In this document: positions 8,692 to 16,711 of the stretch, piece after piece
Numbering within the stretch: the first letter of the stretch is position 1
Layout of the letters: every line of letters begins with the position of its first letter
Notes under the pieces: model-generated
What the model saw: only the letters and a program-made list of their open reading frames with translations
Database searches by the model: none
Told to the model about the DNA's origin: nothing
Program-made: the position numbers and the translations under genes
NCBI GenBank assembly: GCA_030836785.1
Contig: JAUPLT010000150.1
Span: 1 to 39,092, forward strand
DNA: 39,092 bases
Source of the DNA: Actinomycetota bacterium
GTDB lineage: Bacteria > Actinomycetota > Actinomycetes > Mycobacteriales > Mycobacteriaceae
Direction of reading: 5' to 3'

Positions 8692-10236
8692 GTGTCCGCT
8701 CGGGGTGGGCACGCGGCCGGCGGTGCCATGCTGGTGGCGGGCACCACGTCCGACGCGGGCAAGTCGATGGTGGTGGCCGGGTTGTGCCGGCTTCTGGCGC
8801 GCCGGGGTATCCGGGTGGCGCCGTTCAAAGCGCAGAACATGAGCAACAACTCGGTGGTGACCGCCGACGGCGGCGAGATCGGCCGCGCGCAGGGGATGCA
8901 GGCGCGGGCCGCCGGCCTGGCTCCCAGTGTGCGGTTCAACCCGGTGTTGCTCAAACCCGGCAGCGATCGGGTCTCCCAGTTGGTGGTGCGCGGCCGCTCA
9001 GTGGGGACCGTCGGGGCAGCGGACTACCACGCGCACCGCGACCGGCTGGCCGGTGTCGTCGCCGACGAGCTCGCCGGGCTGCGTGCGGAGTTCGATGCGG
9101 TCATCTGCGAAGGTGCCGGCTCGCCCGCTGAGATCAATTTGCGTGCAACGGATTTGGCCAACATGGGCCTGGCTCGGGCGGCGAACCTTCCGGTCGTGGT
9201 GGTCGGCGATATCGATCGCGGCGGCCTGTTGGCGCACCTGTTCGGAACGGTTGCCGTCCTCGAACCGGAAGACCAGGAGCTCATCGCCGGGTTCATCGTC
9301 AACAAGTTCCGTGGCGATCCGGCGCTGCTCGCACCCGGGCTCGACCAGCTCGCCGCGCTGACCGGCCGGCCAACGTACGGAGTAGTGCCCCACAGCGACG
9401 ATCTGTGGCTGGACGGGGAGGACTCCTTGTCGGTGGTCGCCGGGGAGACGGTCGGTGTACCGGCCGCGCCGCACGGATCGCAGTGGCTGCGTGTCGCCGC
9501 GATCCGGTTGCCCCGGATCTCCAACTCCACCGATCTCGAGGCACTGGCCTGCGAGCCAGGCGTGCTGGTCCGATGGGCCGGCGAACCCGCCGACCTCGCC
9601 GACGCCGATGTCGTGGTGATCCCGGGAACCAAGTCCACCGTTGCCGATCTGGCCTGGTTGCGCGGGCGGGGTCTGGCCGACGCGATCATTTCGCACGCCC
9701 GCGCCGGCCGCGTCGTACTGGGTCTGTGCGGGGGCTTTCAGATGCTCTGTCGCACCATCGACGACAGCGTCGAGAGCGGGGCGGGACGGGTGCCCGGACT
9801 GGGTCTGCTCGAGGCCGACATCGTCTTCAAGCCGGACAAGGAGTTGCGGCTTTGGGACGGCCGGGCGGAGCAGACCGAACTGTCCGGCTATGAGATCCAT
9901 CACGGCCGGGTGGCCCGGTGCGCCGAGCGGAGTTGGTTCGACGCCGGCGGGACCGCGCAGGGCTGGGTGAGCGACGGGGTCTTCGGCACCCACTGGCACG
10001 GACTGCTGGACAACGACGGGTTCCGACGCGGCTGGCTCAAGATCGCCGCCGCCATCGCCGACCGGCCCGGCTTCGTGCCCGCCCGGATCAGTGTGCCCGC
10101 CCGCCGCGACGCCCAACTGGACGTGATGGCCGATCTGCTGGCGGCCCACCTCGACCTCGACGCGGTGCTGCGACTGCTCGACGGGCCGACCCCGCAGGCG
10201 CCGGTGATCACCACCTCGGTGCGTGCCGGCCGCTGA
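8692..10236 (+). CDS. cobQ: Cobyric acid synthase (CobQ/CbiP)
   Basis: CobQ amidates the b, d, e and g carboxylates of adenosylcobyrinic acid a,c-diamide with glutamine and ATP, a late step of adenosylcobalamin synthesis in the cytosol. The 514 residues comprise an N-terminal dethiobiotin-synthetase-like ATPase domain and a C-terminal class I glutaminase-like domain. The ATPase domain has [11 protein letters not shown] near 16-26, then [10 protein letters not shown]. The glutaminase-like domain has nucleophile Cys346 in G-L-C-G-G-F-Q-M-L and T-H-W-H-G towards the end. The GTG start comes 15 bases after mapB without a strong ribosome site. M. tuberculosis keeps its cobQ1 elsewhere (Rv0255c), so placement here, upstream of other B12 genes, is a difference of this genome. 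Confidence 0.95.
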   Translation: MSARGGHAAGGAMLVAGTTSDAGKSMVVAGLCRLLARRGIRVAPFKAQNMSNNSVVTADGGEIGRAQGMQARAAGLAPSVRFNPVLLKPGSDRVSQLVVRGRSVGTVGAADYHAHRDRLAGVVADELAGLRAEFDAVICEGAGSPAEINLRATDLANMGLARAANLPVVVVGDIDRGGLLAHLFGTVAVLEPEDQELIAGFIVNKFRGDPALLAPGLDQLAALTGRPTYGVVPHSDDLWLDGEDSLSVVAGETVGVPAAPHGSQWLRVAAIRLPRISNSTDLEALACEPGVLVRWAGEPADLADADVVVIPGTKSTVADLAWLRGRGLADAIISHARAGRVVLGLCGGFQMLCRTIDDSVESGAGRVPGLGLLEADIVFKPDKELRLWDGRAEQTELSGYEIHHGRVARCAERSWFDAGGTAQGWVSDGVFGTHWHGLLDNDGFRRGWLKIAAAIADRPGFVPARISVPARRDAQLDVMADLLAAHLDLDAVLRLLDGPTPQAPVITTSVRAGR

Positions 10237-10250
10237 CCCGGCCGGCCAAC

Positions 10251-10263
10251 TACCCTGGTGGGC
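10251..10263 (+). promoter_or_regulatory. Probable -10 box for the short upstream ORF and lipoprotein
   Basis: TACCCT (10251-10256) fits TANNNT and ends seven bases before the ATG of a seven-codon reading frame, fitting a leaderless transcript. It lies only 14 bases after the cobQ stop. Confidence 0.45.
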
Positions 10264-10290
10264 ATGAACAACGCGGCCCGGTGGGTATGA
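10264..10290 (+). CDS. Seven-codon leaderless upstream ORF (M-N-N-A-R-W-V)
   Basis: ATG AAC AAC GCG GCC CGG TGG GTA TGA is a complete small frame starting seven bases after a -10 box. Its TGA overlaps the ATG of the lipoprotein gene as ATGA. Its first bases nearly repeat the lipoprotein start (ATGAACAACGCGG against ATGAACAAGGCGG), so it may have arisen by local duplication. If translated, it would couple ribosomes to the lipoprotein start, which lacks its own clear ribosome site. Translation is inferred only. Confidence 0.4.
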   Translation: MNNAARWV

Positions 10291-10943
10291 ACAAGGCGGT
10301 GCTCACACTGGTGCTGTGCCTGCTCGTTGCGGGATGTGGCGCGCCGGTCGAGGGCACCGCGACCTGGCCCGGGGCTGTGCTGGCGCGCTCGGCGCTGGGT
10401 CCCGCCGACTTTCCCGCCGGCGTGCAATTCGACCGCATCATCGAACAACCCGGCGTTCCCGACGGTTCCGGTGGTCCGGGGCCGATGCTGTCCCGACCGG
10501 AAGGATGCGCCAACGCGTTGACGAATGTCATCGCCGGATCGGCCGAGCGTGGCCCGGGAAGTGCGCTCAAGTACGCGGTTGGCTACGACGGGGCGCGCAT
10601 CGTCATGACTCTGCTGTCGTGGAACCTAGATATGGATTCACTGCGTGCGGCGGCCGAGCGGTGCGCCGCCTTCGAGGCATTCTTCGACCCGGGGTCGGAG
10701 GGTATCCCGCTCACCACCACCGAACTGGCCGGGCTGGATTCCGACGCGCTGGCCTATCAGCAGACGATGACGCTTGGCGGTGCCTCGAGCAGCGTGTTCA
10801 TGGCGTTCCAGAACATCGGTGGCTACGCCACACTGGGAATCGCATTCCCCACCCCGAACCCCCGGATCGACGCCAAAGCGTCACTGCCGCAGACGTTCCT
10901 GGACATCTTTGGCAAGCAGGCCGCGAAGATGCGGGCTTCCTGA
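10287..10943 (+). CDS. Small mycobacterial lipoprotein of unknown function
   Basis: The 218-residue precursor has a short signal peptide (M-N-K-A-V-L-T-L-V-L-C-L-L) and lipobox L-V-A-G-C, giving lipidated Cys17, so it should be anchored on the outer face of the membrane. The mature part has no motif I can name. It has conserved-looking Cys in G-C-A-N-A-L-T and R-C-A-A-F-E that could form a disulfide. The overall pattern (D-F-P-A-G near 45, a Thr/Ser-rich middle, F-P-T-P-N-P near the end) recalls the sensor-like lipoproteins common in mycobacteria (LpqN/LprH or DUF5642-like), but I cannot assign it. The ATG is chosen for the signal peptide; it overlaps the stop of the upstream mini-ORF. Confidence 0.8.
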   Translation: MNKAVLTLVLCLLVAGCGAPVEGTATWPGAVLARSALGPADFPAGVQFDRIIEQPGVPDGSGGPGPMLSRPEGCANALTNVIAGSAERGPGSALKYAVGYDGARIVMTLLSWNLDMDSLRAAAERCAAFEAFFDPGSEGIPLTTTELAGLDSDALAYQQTMTLGGASSSVFMAFQNIGGYATLGIAFPTPNPRIDAKASLPQTFLDIFGKQAAKMRAS

Positions 10944-10993
10944 GTAAGGACTGAGATGTGCCCGGAAACCCGCCCGGGCATCGTGTTCGGCAT

Positions 10994-11005
10994 TAGCTTG
11001 TGCGG
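10994..11005 (+). promoter_or_regulatory. Probable -10 box of the alpha/beta-hydrolase-like gene
   Basis: TAGCTT (10994-10999) fits TANNNT and ends six bases before ATG 11006. This favours that ATG over the in-frame GTG at 11000. Confidence 0.5.
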
Positions 11006-11569
11006 ATGCCCGCGGCGATGATGACGGTCGACGGCTTCCCGGTTCCGGTCAGTGTTTCCGGCCCGGACAAGGGAATTCACGTCGTGCTCATCGGCGCCGC
11101 CCTGCACGCCCCGGCCGCCTACGACGCGCTGTGCGAGCGGCTGCACACCGCGGCGGTACGCACCGTCGTGATCGGCGCCGATCCCCGGCTGAATCCCAAG
11201 GCCGTGCTGGCCATCCTCGACGCGCTGGAGATTCCATGGGCGGTCCTGGTGGGTGACCGGTTCGGTGCGGAGGTCGCCTGGGAACTCGCCGCCGCCCGGC
11301 CCGATCGCTTCACCGGACTGGTGGTCATCGACCGCGGGCATCCCGCGCTGCCCGACCCGAACGGCGAGGTCCGGGTAGCGGATTGCCCCGCCGTGGAGAT
11401 CAACACCACCGCATTGGTCACCAGCCCGGTGACTCGGGCCGTGGCCCGGGCCAGCCAGCACCGCGTTTACGGCGACTACCGGCTGGTGGAGCTGATCGGC
11501 CGTCGCAACGCCGAGGAGTCGACCGCCCAACTGGCTGCCGAGATCGTGCTGCGCACCAGCACGTGGTAG
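11006..11569 (+). CDS. Alpha/beta-hydrolase-like protein, short form
   Basis: This 187-residue cytosolic protein has the feel of an alpha/beta hydrolase fold. It shows H-V-V-L-I-G-A-A-L-H-A-P-A-A-Y-D (oxyanion-region strand and helix). A-V-L-V-G-D-R-F-G-A-E-V-A-W-E-L-A follows, where the nucleophile elbow G-x-S-x-G would lie. There the Ser is replaced: the sequence is G-D-R-F-G, so the nucleophile would be Arg, which is not catalytic. The next strand, F-T-G-L-V-V-I-D-R-G-H-P-A, is intact. It is likely a degenerate, non-catalytic member or a binding protein, and is shorter than typical hydrolases (over 250 residues). Start chosen from the -10 box six bases upstream. It faces the permease gene convergently, three bases apart. 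Confidence 0.72.
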   Translation: MPAAMMTVDGFPVPVSVSGPDKGIHVVLIGAALHAPAAYDALCERLHTAAVRTVVIGADPRLNPKAVLAILDALEIPWAVLVGDRFGAEVAWELAAARPDRFTGLVVIDRGHPALPDPNGEVRVADCPAVEINTTALVTSPVTRAVARASQHRVYGDYRLVELIGRRNAEESTAQLAAEIVLRTSTW

Positions 11570-11572
11570 TAG

Positions 11573-13138
11573 TCAGGCGCCCGGTCGCCGGTCGCTGACG
11601 TCGATCTGCCGGACCGGACCGGTGAACCACCGCTTCACCGAAATGTGCCAGTACCCGAACAGCAGAATCAGCACACCGAACACCACCAGGGGGGTGTAGT
11701 TGACGAACTTCCACTCGAAGCTGGGATCCCAGGGCATCCCGCCCAGCGACGTCGGGAACATCGCGATGACCGAGGTGAGGATGATCTCTGCCAAGGCTAC
11801 CGGCGCCATCCAGCGGTGGTGGCCGCGCAGGCTCCAACTGCCTGCCGGGAATGTGTCACCCGCCTTCCACCGGTAGTAGATCGGCACCGCGAAGCACAGG
11901 TACAGGCCGACCACGCCGATGGACACCACCGCGAAGAACGCCACCGGCACCGGGGCCCCGTTGATGTCGACTTCCACCAGCGCGGGCAGGGTCAGCAGCG
12001 CCGCGAAGCCGGCGGTGACCATGACCGCGTTGGCCGGAACGCGGCGGGTGTTGATCGTCGACCAGAGTTGGTGGCCCGGCACCGCGCGGTCCCGGCTGAA
12101 GGCGAACAGCATCCGTGAGGCGCTGGTCTGGCAGGCGGTGGTGCAGAACAGTTGCCCGGCGGTGGAGATGAACAGCACCAGCGCGGCCACCTTCGCGTCG
12201 AGGGCCTGGCTGAAGATCGTCGCTACCGCGCCGCCGGAGGCAGACACCCCGTCGGCGTCCTGGACGGCGAACAGGAAGGACAGCAGCAGAATCCAGCCGC
12301 CGATCGCCGAGTAGAAGATCGACCGCCAGATACCTTTGGCAGCGGCGTCGGCGGCGCTCTTGGTTTCCTCTGACAGATGTGCCGAGGCGTCATAGCCGGT
12401 GATCGTGTACTGGGTCAGGATCGCCGAGATCGGGAGCACGAACAGCAACCAGCCCCACCCGGAGGTCGATCCCCCGAACATCCCGCTGTTGTTGATGGTC
12501 CGGGCGAAGACCTCGCTGAAACTGGCGTGCCGTTCGGGGACCAGGAACAGGATGCCGATTACGGTGGCGGCGCCGGCCACGTGCCACCACACCGAGATGT
12601 TGTTGATGATCGCCAGCAGGTGGCTGGAGAAGATGTTGATCACCGCGGCGACCACCAGGATCACCAGGAACATCACGAAAACCCGCTGGAGGCTGTAGCC
12701 GGCCAGCCAGCTCTCGCTGAGGGTGCCCAGCGTCAGGTCCAGGAACGTCGCGCTGCCGTAGGCCACCGAGGCCAGGATGGCGACCAGACCGATGAGGTTC
12801 AGCCATCCGGTGTAGTAGCCGGCTTTCGGGCCGCCGAGTTTGGCTGCCCACCAATAGATTCCGCCTGAGGTCGGGAACGCCGACACCAGTTCGGACAGGC
12901 ACAGTCCGATGATCAGGATGAAGGCGGACACGATCGGCCAACCCCAGGCGATGGCGGCGGGTCCGCCGTTGTTCCAGCCCAGGCCGAACGAGGTGAAACA
13001 GCCCGCCAGGATCGAGATGATCGAGAACGAGATCGCGAAGTTGGAGAATCCCGACCAGGACCGCTGCAACTCCTGGGAGTAGCCCAGCCGGGCCAGGTGC
13101 AGTTCGTCGTCGTCGAGCGCTTCGTGGCCTTCGGGCAT
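11573..13138 (-). CDS. APC-superfamily amino acid/amine permease
   Basis: This 521-residue inner-membrane secondary transporter has about twelve hydrophobic segments. The N-terminal S-G-F-S-N-F-A-I-S-F-S-I-I-S-I-L-A-G and the G-Y-D-A-S-A-H-L-S-E-E-T segment belong to the APC subgroup that includes GABA, choline and amine permeases. It probably imports a small amine or amino acid by proton symport. The gene is divergent from glnA4, whose operon encodes gamma-glutamylation and oxidation of an amine, so it is the likely supplier of that substrate. ATG start chosen because GAGGGAG lies 6-12 bases upstream; the in-frame GTG 18 bases earlier would overlap that ribosome site. The exact substrate cannot be read from sequence. 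Confidence 0.9.
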   Translation of the reverse strand: MPEGHEALDDDELHLARLGYSQELQRSWSGFSNFAISFSIISILAGCFTSFGLGWNNGGPAAIAWGWPIVSAFILIIGLCLSELVSAFPTSGGIYWWAAKLGGPKAGYYTGWLNLIGLVAILASVAYGSATFLDLTLGTLSESWLAGYSLQRVFVMFLVILVVAAVINIFSSHLLAIINNISVWWHVAGAATVIGILFLVPERHASFSEVFARTINNSGMFGGSTSGWGWLLFVLPISAILTQYTITGYDASAHLSEETKSAADAAAKGIWRSIFYSAIGGWILLLSFLFAVQDADGVSASGGAVATIFSQALDAKVAALVLFISTAGQLFCTTACQTSASRMLFAFSRDRAVPGHQLWSTINTRRVPANAVMVTAGFAALLTLPALVEVDINGAPVPVAFFAVVSIGVVGLYLCFAVPIYYRWKAGDTFPAGSWSLRGHHRWMAPVALAEIILTSVIAMFPTSLGGMPWDPSFEWKFVNYTPLVVFGVLILLFGYWHISVKRWFTGPVRQIDVSDRRPGA

Positions 13139-13204
13139 GGTGGTCTCCCTCGTCACAGCGGGTGCGCGCGGCGGTGCGGGCTGTGTCAGGGCAGGATAAG
13201 ACCT
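13139..13204. promoter_or_regulatory. Bidirectional promoter region, permease and glnA4
   Basis: A 66-base gap serves both directions. On the plus strand CAGGAT (13192-13197; A2 and T6 match) ends seven bases before the glnA4 GTG. On the minus strand TATCCT (plus 13193-13198) would start a permease transcript with a leader of roughly 45-50 bases that contains GAGGGAG. The two -10 boxes overlap almost entirely, so the two directions may compete. Confidence 0.4.
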
Positions 13205-14590
13205 GTGACGTCTGACAGCACCACCAGCCGTCGCCGCGGCATGCTGACGCCCGGCGAGCTGGAGCGCCTCATGGCCGCCGGCGAGATCGACACGGTGATC
13301 GTCGCCTTCGCCGACATGCAGGGACGGTTGACCGGCAAGCGGGTGTCGGCCCGGCTATTTGTCGACGAGGTCGCCGCCCATGGGGCGGAGTGCTGCAACT
13401 ATCTGTTGGCGGTCGATGTCGACATGAACACCGTGGCCGGTTACGCCATGTCCAGCTGGGAGACCGGCTACGGAGACATGGTCATGCGTCCGGACCTGAA
13501 CACCCTGCGGGTGTTGCCATGGCTGCCCGGGACGGCGCTGGTTATGGCCGACCTGGAATGGGCGGAGGGCAGTCCGGTGCAGGCCGCGCCGCGCAGCATC
13601 CTTCGCGCGCAGACCGAGCGGCTGGCCCAGCGCGGGCTGGCCGCCTTCGTCGGCACGGAGCTGGAATTCATCGTGTTCGACGACACCTACCGCGACGCAT
13701 GGGCGGCCGGGTATCGCGGGCTGCGCAAGTCCAGTGACTACAACGTCGACTACGCCATTCACGCCTCCACCCGGGTCGAGCCGCTGCTGCGGGACATCCG
13801 GCTCGGCATGGACGGCGCGGGCATGTATTGCGAAGGCGTCAAAGGCGAGTGCAACCCCGGGCAGCAGGAGATCGCATTCCGCTATGACGACGCCCTGGTC
13901 ACCTGCGATAACCACACGGTCTACAAGAACGGCGCCAAGGAGATCGCCGATCAGCACGGCAAAGCCCTGACGTTCATGGCGAAGTTCGACGAGCGGGAGG
14001 GCAACAGCTGCCATATCCACATCTCGCTGCGCGGCACCGACGGCACGCCGGTGTTCGCCGACGGCTCCGACCCGCTCGGAATGTCCCCCTTGTTCCGCAG
14101 CTTCCTCGCCGGGCAACTGGCGACGATGCGCGAGCTGGCGCTCTGCTATGCCCCGAACATCAACTCCTACAAAAGATTCGCCCCGGGAAGCTTCGCCCCG
14201 ACCGCGGTCGGGTGGGGGATGGACAACCGCACCTGCGCCCTGCGGGTGGTGGGCCACGGCCATTCCATGCGGATGGAGAACCGGGCGCCGGGAGGTGACG
14301 TCAACCAGTACCTGGCGGTGGCCGCGCTGATCGCCGGCGGACTGCACGGCATCGACCAGGGTCTGGAACTGCCCGAGCCCGTCACCGGCAACGCTTACGC
14401 CGGTGACGCCCAGCGGCTGCCGACCACGCTTGCCGGGGCCGCCGAGTTGTTCGCCAACTCCGAAGTGGCCCGCTCTGCATTCGGCGACGAGGTGGTGGAG
14501 CACTACCTCAATAACGCACAGGTGGAGTTGGCTGCATTCAACGCCGCAGTCACGGACTGGGAGAAAGTGCGCGGCTTTGAACGGTTCTAG
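13205..14590 (+). CDS. glnA4: Glutamine-synthetase-like gamma-glutamyl-amine ligase (GlnA4, Rv2860c ortholog)
   Basis: This is a 461-residue member of the type I glutamine synthetase fold, similar in length to M. tuberculosis GlnA4. Catalytic elements are kept: E152-L-E154 (metal), E222 in N-P-G-Q-Q-E, H270-I-H272 and R324 in S-Y-K-R-F-A-P-G. The loop reads F-A-P-G-S-F-A-P-T rather than the V-P-G-Y-E-A-P of true glutamine synthetases, and the adenylylation site of GlnA1 is missing. Such paralogs ligate glutamate to amines other than ammonia; the Streptomyces GlnA4 is described as a gamma-glutamylethanolamide synthetase. The genes that follow (amidase, aldehyde dehydrogenase, SDR) support a catabolic role. 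GTG start chosen for length and the -10-like box upstream. Confidence 0.9.
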   Translation: MTSDSTTSRRRGMLTPGELERLMAAGEIDTVIVAFADMQGRLTGKRVSARLFVDEVAAHGAECCNYLLAVDVDMNTVAGYAMSSWETGYGDMVMRPDLNTLRVLPWLPGTALVMADLEWAEGSPVQAAPRSILRAQTERLAQRGLAAFVGTELEFIVFDDTYRDAWAAGYRGLRKSSDYNVDYAIHASTRVEPLLRDIRLGMDGAGMYCEGVKGECNPGQQEIAFRYDDALVTCDNHTVYKNGAKEIADQHGKALTFMAKFDEREGNSCHIHISLRGTDGTPVFADGSDPLGMSPLFRSFLAGQLATMRELALCYAPNINSYKRFAPGSFAPTAVGWGMDNRTCALRVVGHGHSMRMENRAPGGDVNQYLAVAALIAGGLHGIDQGLELPEPVTGNAYAGDAQRLPTTLAGAAELFANSEVARSAFGDEVVEHYLNNAQVELAAFNAAVTDWEKVRGFERF

Positions 14591-15326
14591 TTCCGGCGGC
14601 GGGCGGCCGGTGATCGGCCTGACCACCTACCGGCAGCAGACGAAGAGCGGCGTCTGGGATGTGCAGGCCAGCTTCCTGCCGGGTGCCTACCTCGACGGGG
14701 TCACCGGTGCGGGCGGAATTGCCGCCTTGCTGCCGCCGCAGCCCGTCGACGACGAGATCGCCGACCAGGTGATCTCCAGGCTGGACGGTCTGATCCTCAC
14801 TGGGGGCAAGGACGTCAACCCCGAGGCGTACGGGCACAGCCCGCACCCGGCCACCGAGGAACCCGCGCGGGAACGTGACGCCTGGGAGTTCGCCCTGCTG
14901 GGCGCGGCGCTGCGGCGTAACGTGCCGGTGCTCGGCATCTGCCGCGGAACGCAACTGATCAACGTCGCACTCGGCGGAACCCTGCACCAGCATCTGCCGG
15001 ACGTCATCGGCCACAGCGGACACCGGGTCGCCGACGCCACGTTCGCCTCGCACACCGCCGTCATCACCGCGGGCAGCCGGCTGAACCGGCTTCTCGGCGA
15101 GACGGTGCAGACCCGCTGCTATCACCATCAGGCCATCGACACATTGGGCCGGGGGCTTCGCGCCAGCGCCACCTGCGACGGGGTGATCGAGGGTATCGAG
15201 TCGGCCGGCGCCGACTTCGTCGTCGGAGTGCAGTGGCATCCCGAGGAGGACCTCGACGACCTCCGCTTGTTCGGCGGGTTGGTGGACGCCGCCCGGATCT
15301 ATGCGACAGCGAAAGTGAGCACGTGA
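14577..15326 (+). CDS. Class I glutamine amidotransferase-like gamma-glutamyl hydrolase, PuuD type (Rv2859c ortholog)
   Basis: This cytosolic hydrolase of the peptidase C26 group (PuuD-like) likely splits gamma-glutamyl amides to glutamate plus the amine or amino acid. The 249-residue form has the nucleophile Cys122 in L-G-I-C-R-G-T-Q and the catalytic H221-P-E223 in V-Q-W-H-P-E-E. The N terminus R-P-V-I-G-L-T-T-Y-R is typical. The start is a TTG inside the end of glnA4, preceded by GGGAGAAAG nine bases upstream; a later in-frame GTG (14610) would begin at V-I-G-L and is a weaker option. It overlaps glnA4 by 14 bases and the aldehyde dehydrogenase by four, so all are translated from one message. 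Confidence 0.9.
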   Translation: MNGSSSGGGRPVIGLTTYRQQTKSGVWDVQASFLPGAYLDGVTGAGGIAALLPPQPVDDEIADQVISRLDGLILTGGKDVNPEAYGHSPHPATEEPARERDAWEFALLGAALRRNVPVLGICRGTQLINVALGGTLHQHLPDVIGHSGHRVADATFASHTAVITAGSRLNRLLGETVQTRCYHHQAIDTLGRGLRASATCDGVIEGIESAGADFVVGVQWHPEEDLDDLRLFGGLVDAARIYATAKVST

Positions 15327-16687
15327 CGACCACGACCGTCATCAACCCCGCCACCGAAGAGGCGGTGCGGACCGTCGACCTGCTCGACACCGCTGCCGTC
15401 GACGACGCCGTCGCACGCGCGAAGGTCGCCCAGAGGCGTTGGGCGGCAAAGCCACCCGCGGAGCGGGCTGCCGCCCTGCGCGACTTCGCCGCGGTGGTCG
15501 ACTCCCACATCGGCGAACTCGCTGCGTTGGAGGTTGCCAACGCGGGCCACCCGATCTCGGCTGCGGAGTGGGAGGCCGGTCACGTCCGCGATGTGCTGCA
15601 GTACTACGCCGCAGCCCCGGAACGGTTGACCGGTAAGCAGATTCCCGTTGCCGGTGGACTCGACGTCACCTTCCACGAGCCGATCGGGGTGATTGGAGTG
15701 ATCACCCCGTGGAACTTCCCGATGCCGATCGCCTCCTGGGGTTTCGCCCCCGCACTCGCGGCAGGTAACGCGGTGGTGCTCAAACCCGCGGAGTGGACGC
15801 CGCTGACCAGCATCCGACTCGCGGAACTGGCCGTGGAGGCAGGCCTGCCGCCGGATCTGTTTCAGGTGCTGCCCGGTAAGGGTTCCGTGGTGGGGGAGCG
15901 GTTGATCAGCCACCCAGACGTCCGCAAACTCGTGTTCACCGGTTCCACCGAGGTCGGTACCCGGGTGATGACTGGTGCCGCCGAACAGATCAAGCGGGTC
16001 ACACTGGAACTGGGTGGTAAGAGCGCCAACATCATCTTCGATGACTGCGACCTGGAGAAGGCCGCCGCCACCGCCCCCTACGGGGTGTTCGACAATGCCG
16101 GCCAGGACTGCTGCGCACGAAGCCGGATTCTCGTGCAGCGCAGCGTCTTCGACCGCTTCATGGAGTTGTTCGAACCGGCTGTCACCGGAGTGGTGGTCGG
16201 TGACCCCGCCGAGCGCCGCACCGAGATGGGTCCGCTGATCTCAGCCACCCACCGTGACGCGGTCGCGGCCTACGTCCCCGAGGACGCCCCGGTGGCGTTC
16301 CGCGGTACGGCGCCGACCGGACCCGGCTGGTGGTTCCCACCGACAGTGCTTGTTCCCGAGCGCACCGATCGCGTCGTCACCGAGGAGATCTTCGGCCCGG
16401 TCGTCGCAGTCCTGCCGTTCGAGGACGAGGCGGATGCGATCGCGTTGGCCAACGACACCCACTACGGGTTGTCCGGCTCGATATGGACAGACAATCTCGC
16501 CCGGGCGCTGCGGGTCTCGCGCGCCGTGGAGTCGGGCAACCTCAGCGTCAACTCGCATTCCTCGGTGCGTTACAGCACCCCCTTCGGCGGGTTCAAGCGT
16601 TCCGGGCTGGGCCGCGAGCTCGGGCCCGACGCACCGCAGCATTTCACCGAGACCAAGAACGTCTTCTTCGCGATGGGAGAGAGCTAA
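15323..16687 (+). CDS. aldC: NAD(P)-dependent aldehyde dehydrogenase AldC (Rv2858c ortholog)
   Basis: This 454-residue aldehyde dehydrogenase oxidises an aldehyde to the acid. It has the cofactor-region motif I-T-P-W-N-F-P-M, general base E229 in L-E-L-G-G-K and nucleophile C263 in N-A-G-Q-D-C. The C-terminal E-I-F-G-P-V-V and F-G-G-F-K-R-S-G are also present. Length matches M. tuberculosis AldC (about 455). In this operon its likely substrate is a gamma-glutamylated amino-aldehyde, as in the Puu pathway (PuuC), though the fold alone does not prove it. The GTG start overlaps the upstream TGA (GTGA), which indicates coupling. Confidence 0.93.
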   Translation: MTTTTVINPATEEAVRTVDLLDTAAVDDAVARAKVAQRRWAAKPPAERAAALRDFAAVVDSHIGELAALEVANAGHPISAAEWEAGHVRDVLQYYAAAPERLTGKQIPVAGGLDVTFHEPIGVIGVITPWNFPMPIASWGFAPALAAGNAVVLKPAEWTPLTSIRLAELAVEAGLPPDLFQVLPGKGSVVGERLISHPDVRKLVFTGSTEVGTRVMTGAAEQIKRVTLELGGKSANIIFDDCDLEKAAATAPYGVFDNAGQDCCARSRILVQRSVFDRFMELFEPAVTGVVVGDPAERRTEMGPLISATHRDAVAAYVPEDAPVAFRGTAPTGPGWWFPPTVLVPERTDRVVTEEIFGPVVAVLPFEDEADAIALANDTHYGLSGSIWTDNLARALRVSRAVESGNLSVNSHSSVRYSTPFGGFKRSGLGRELGPDAPQHFTETKNVFFAMGES

Positions 16688-16711
16688 GTGGCGCCGGAGG
16701 GCAGGAACGAA

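Noticed and set aside
16688-16711. Eight-residue extension of the SDR from GTG 16688
   Set aside because: Possible, but the internal GTG has a stronger ribosome site and gives the usual length; kept only as an alternative.
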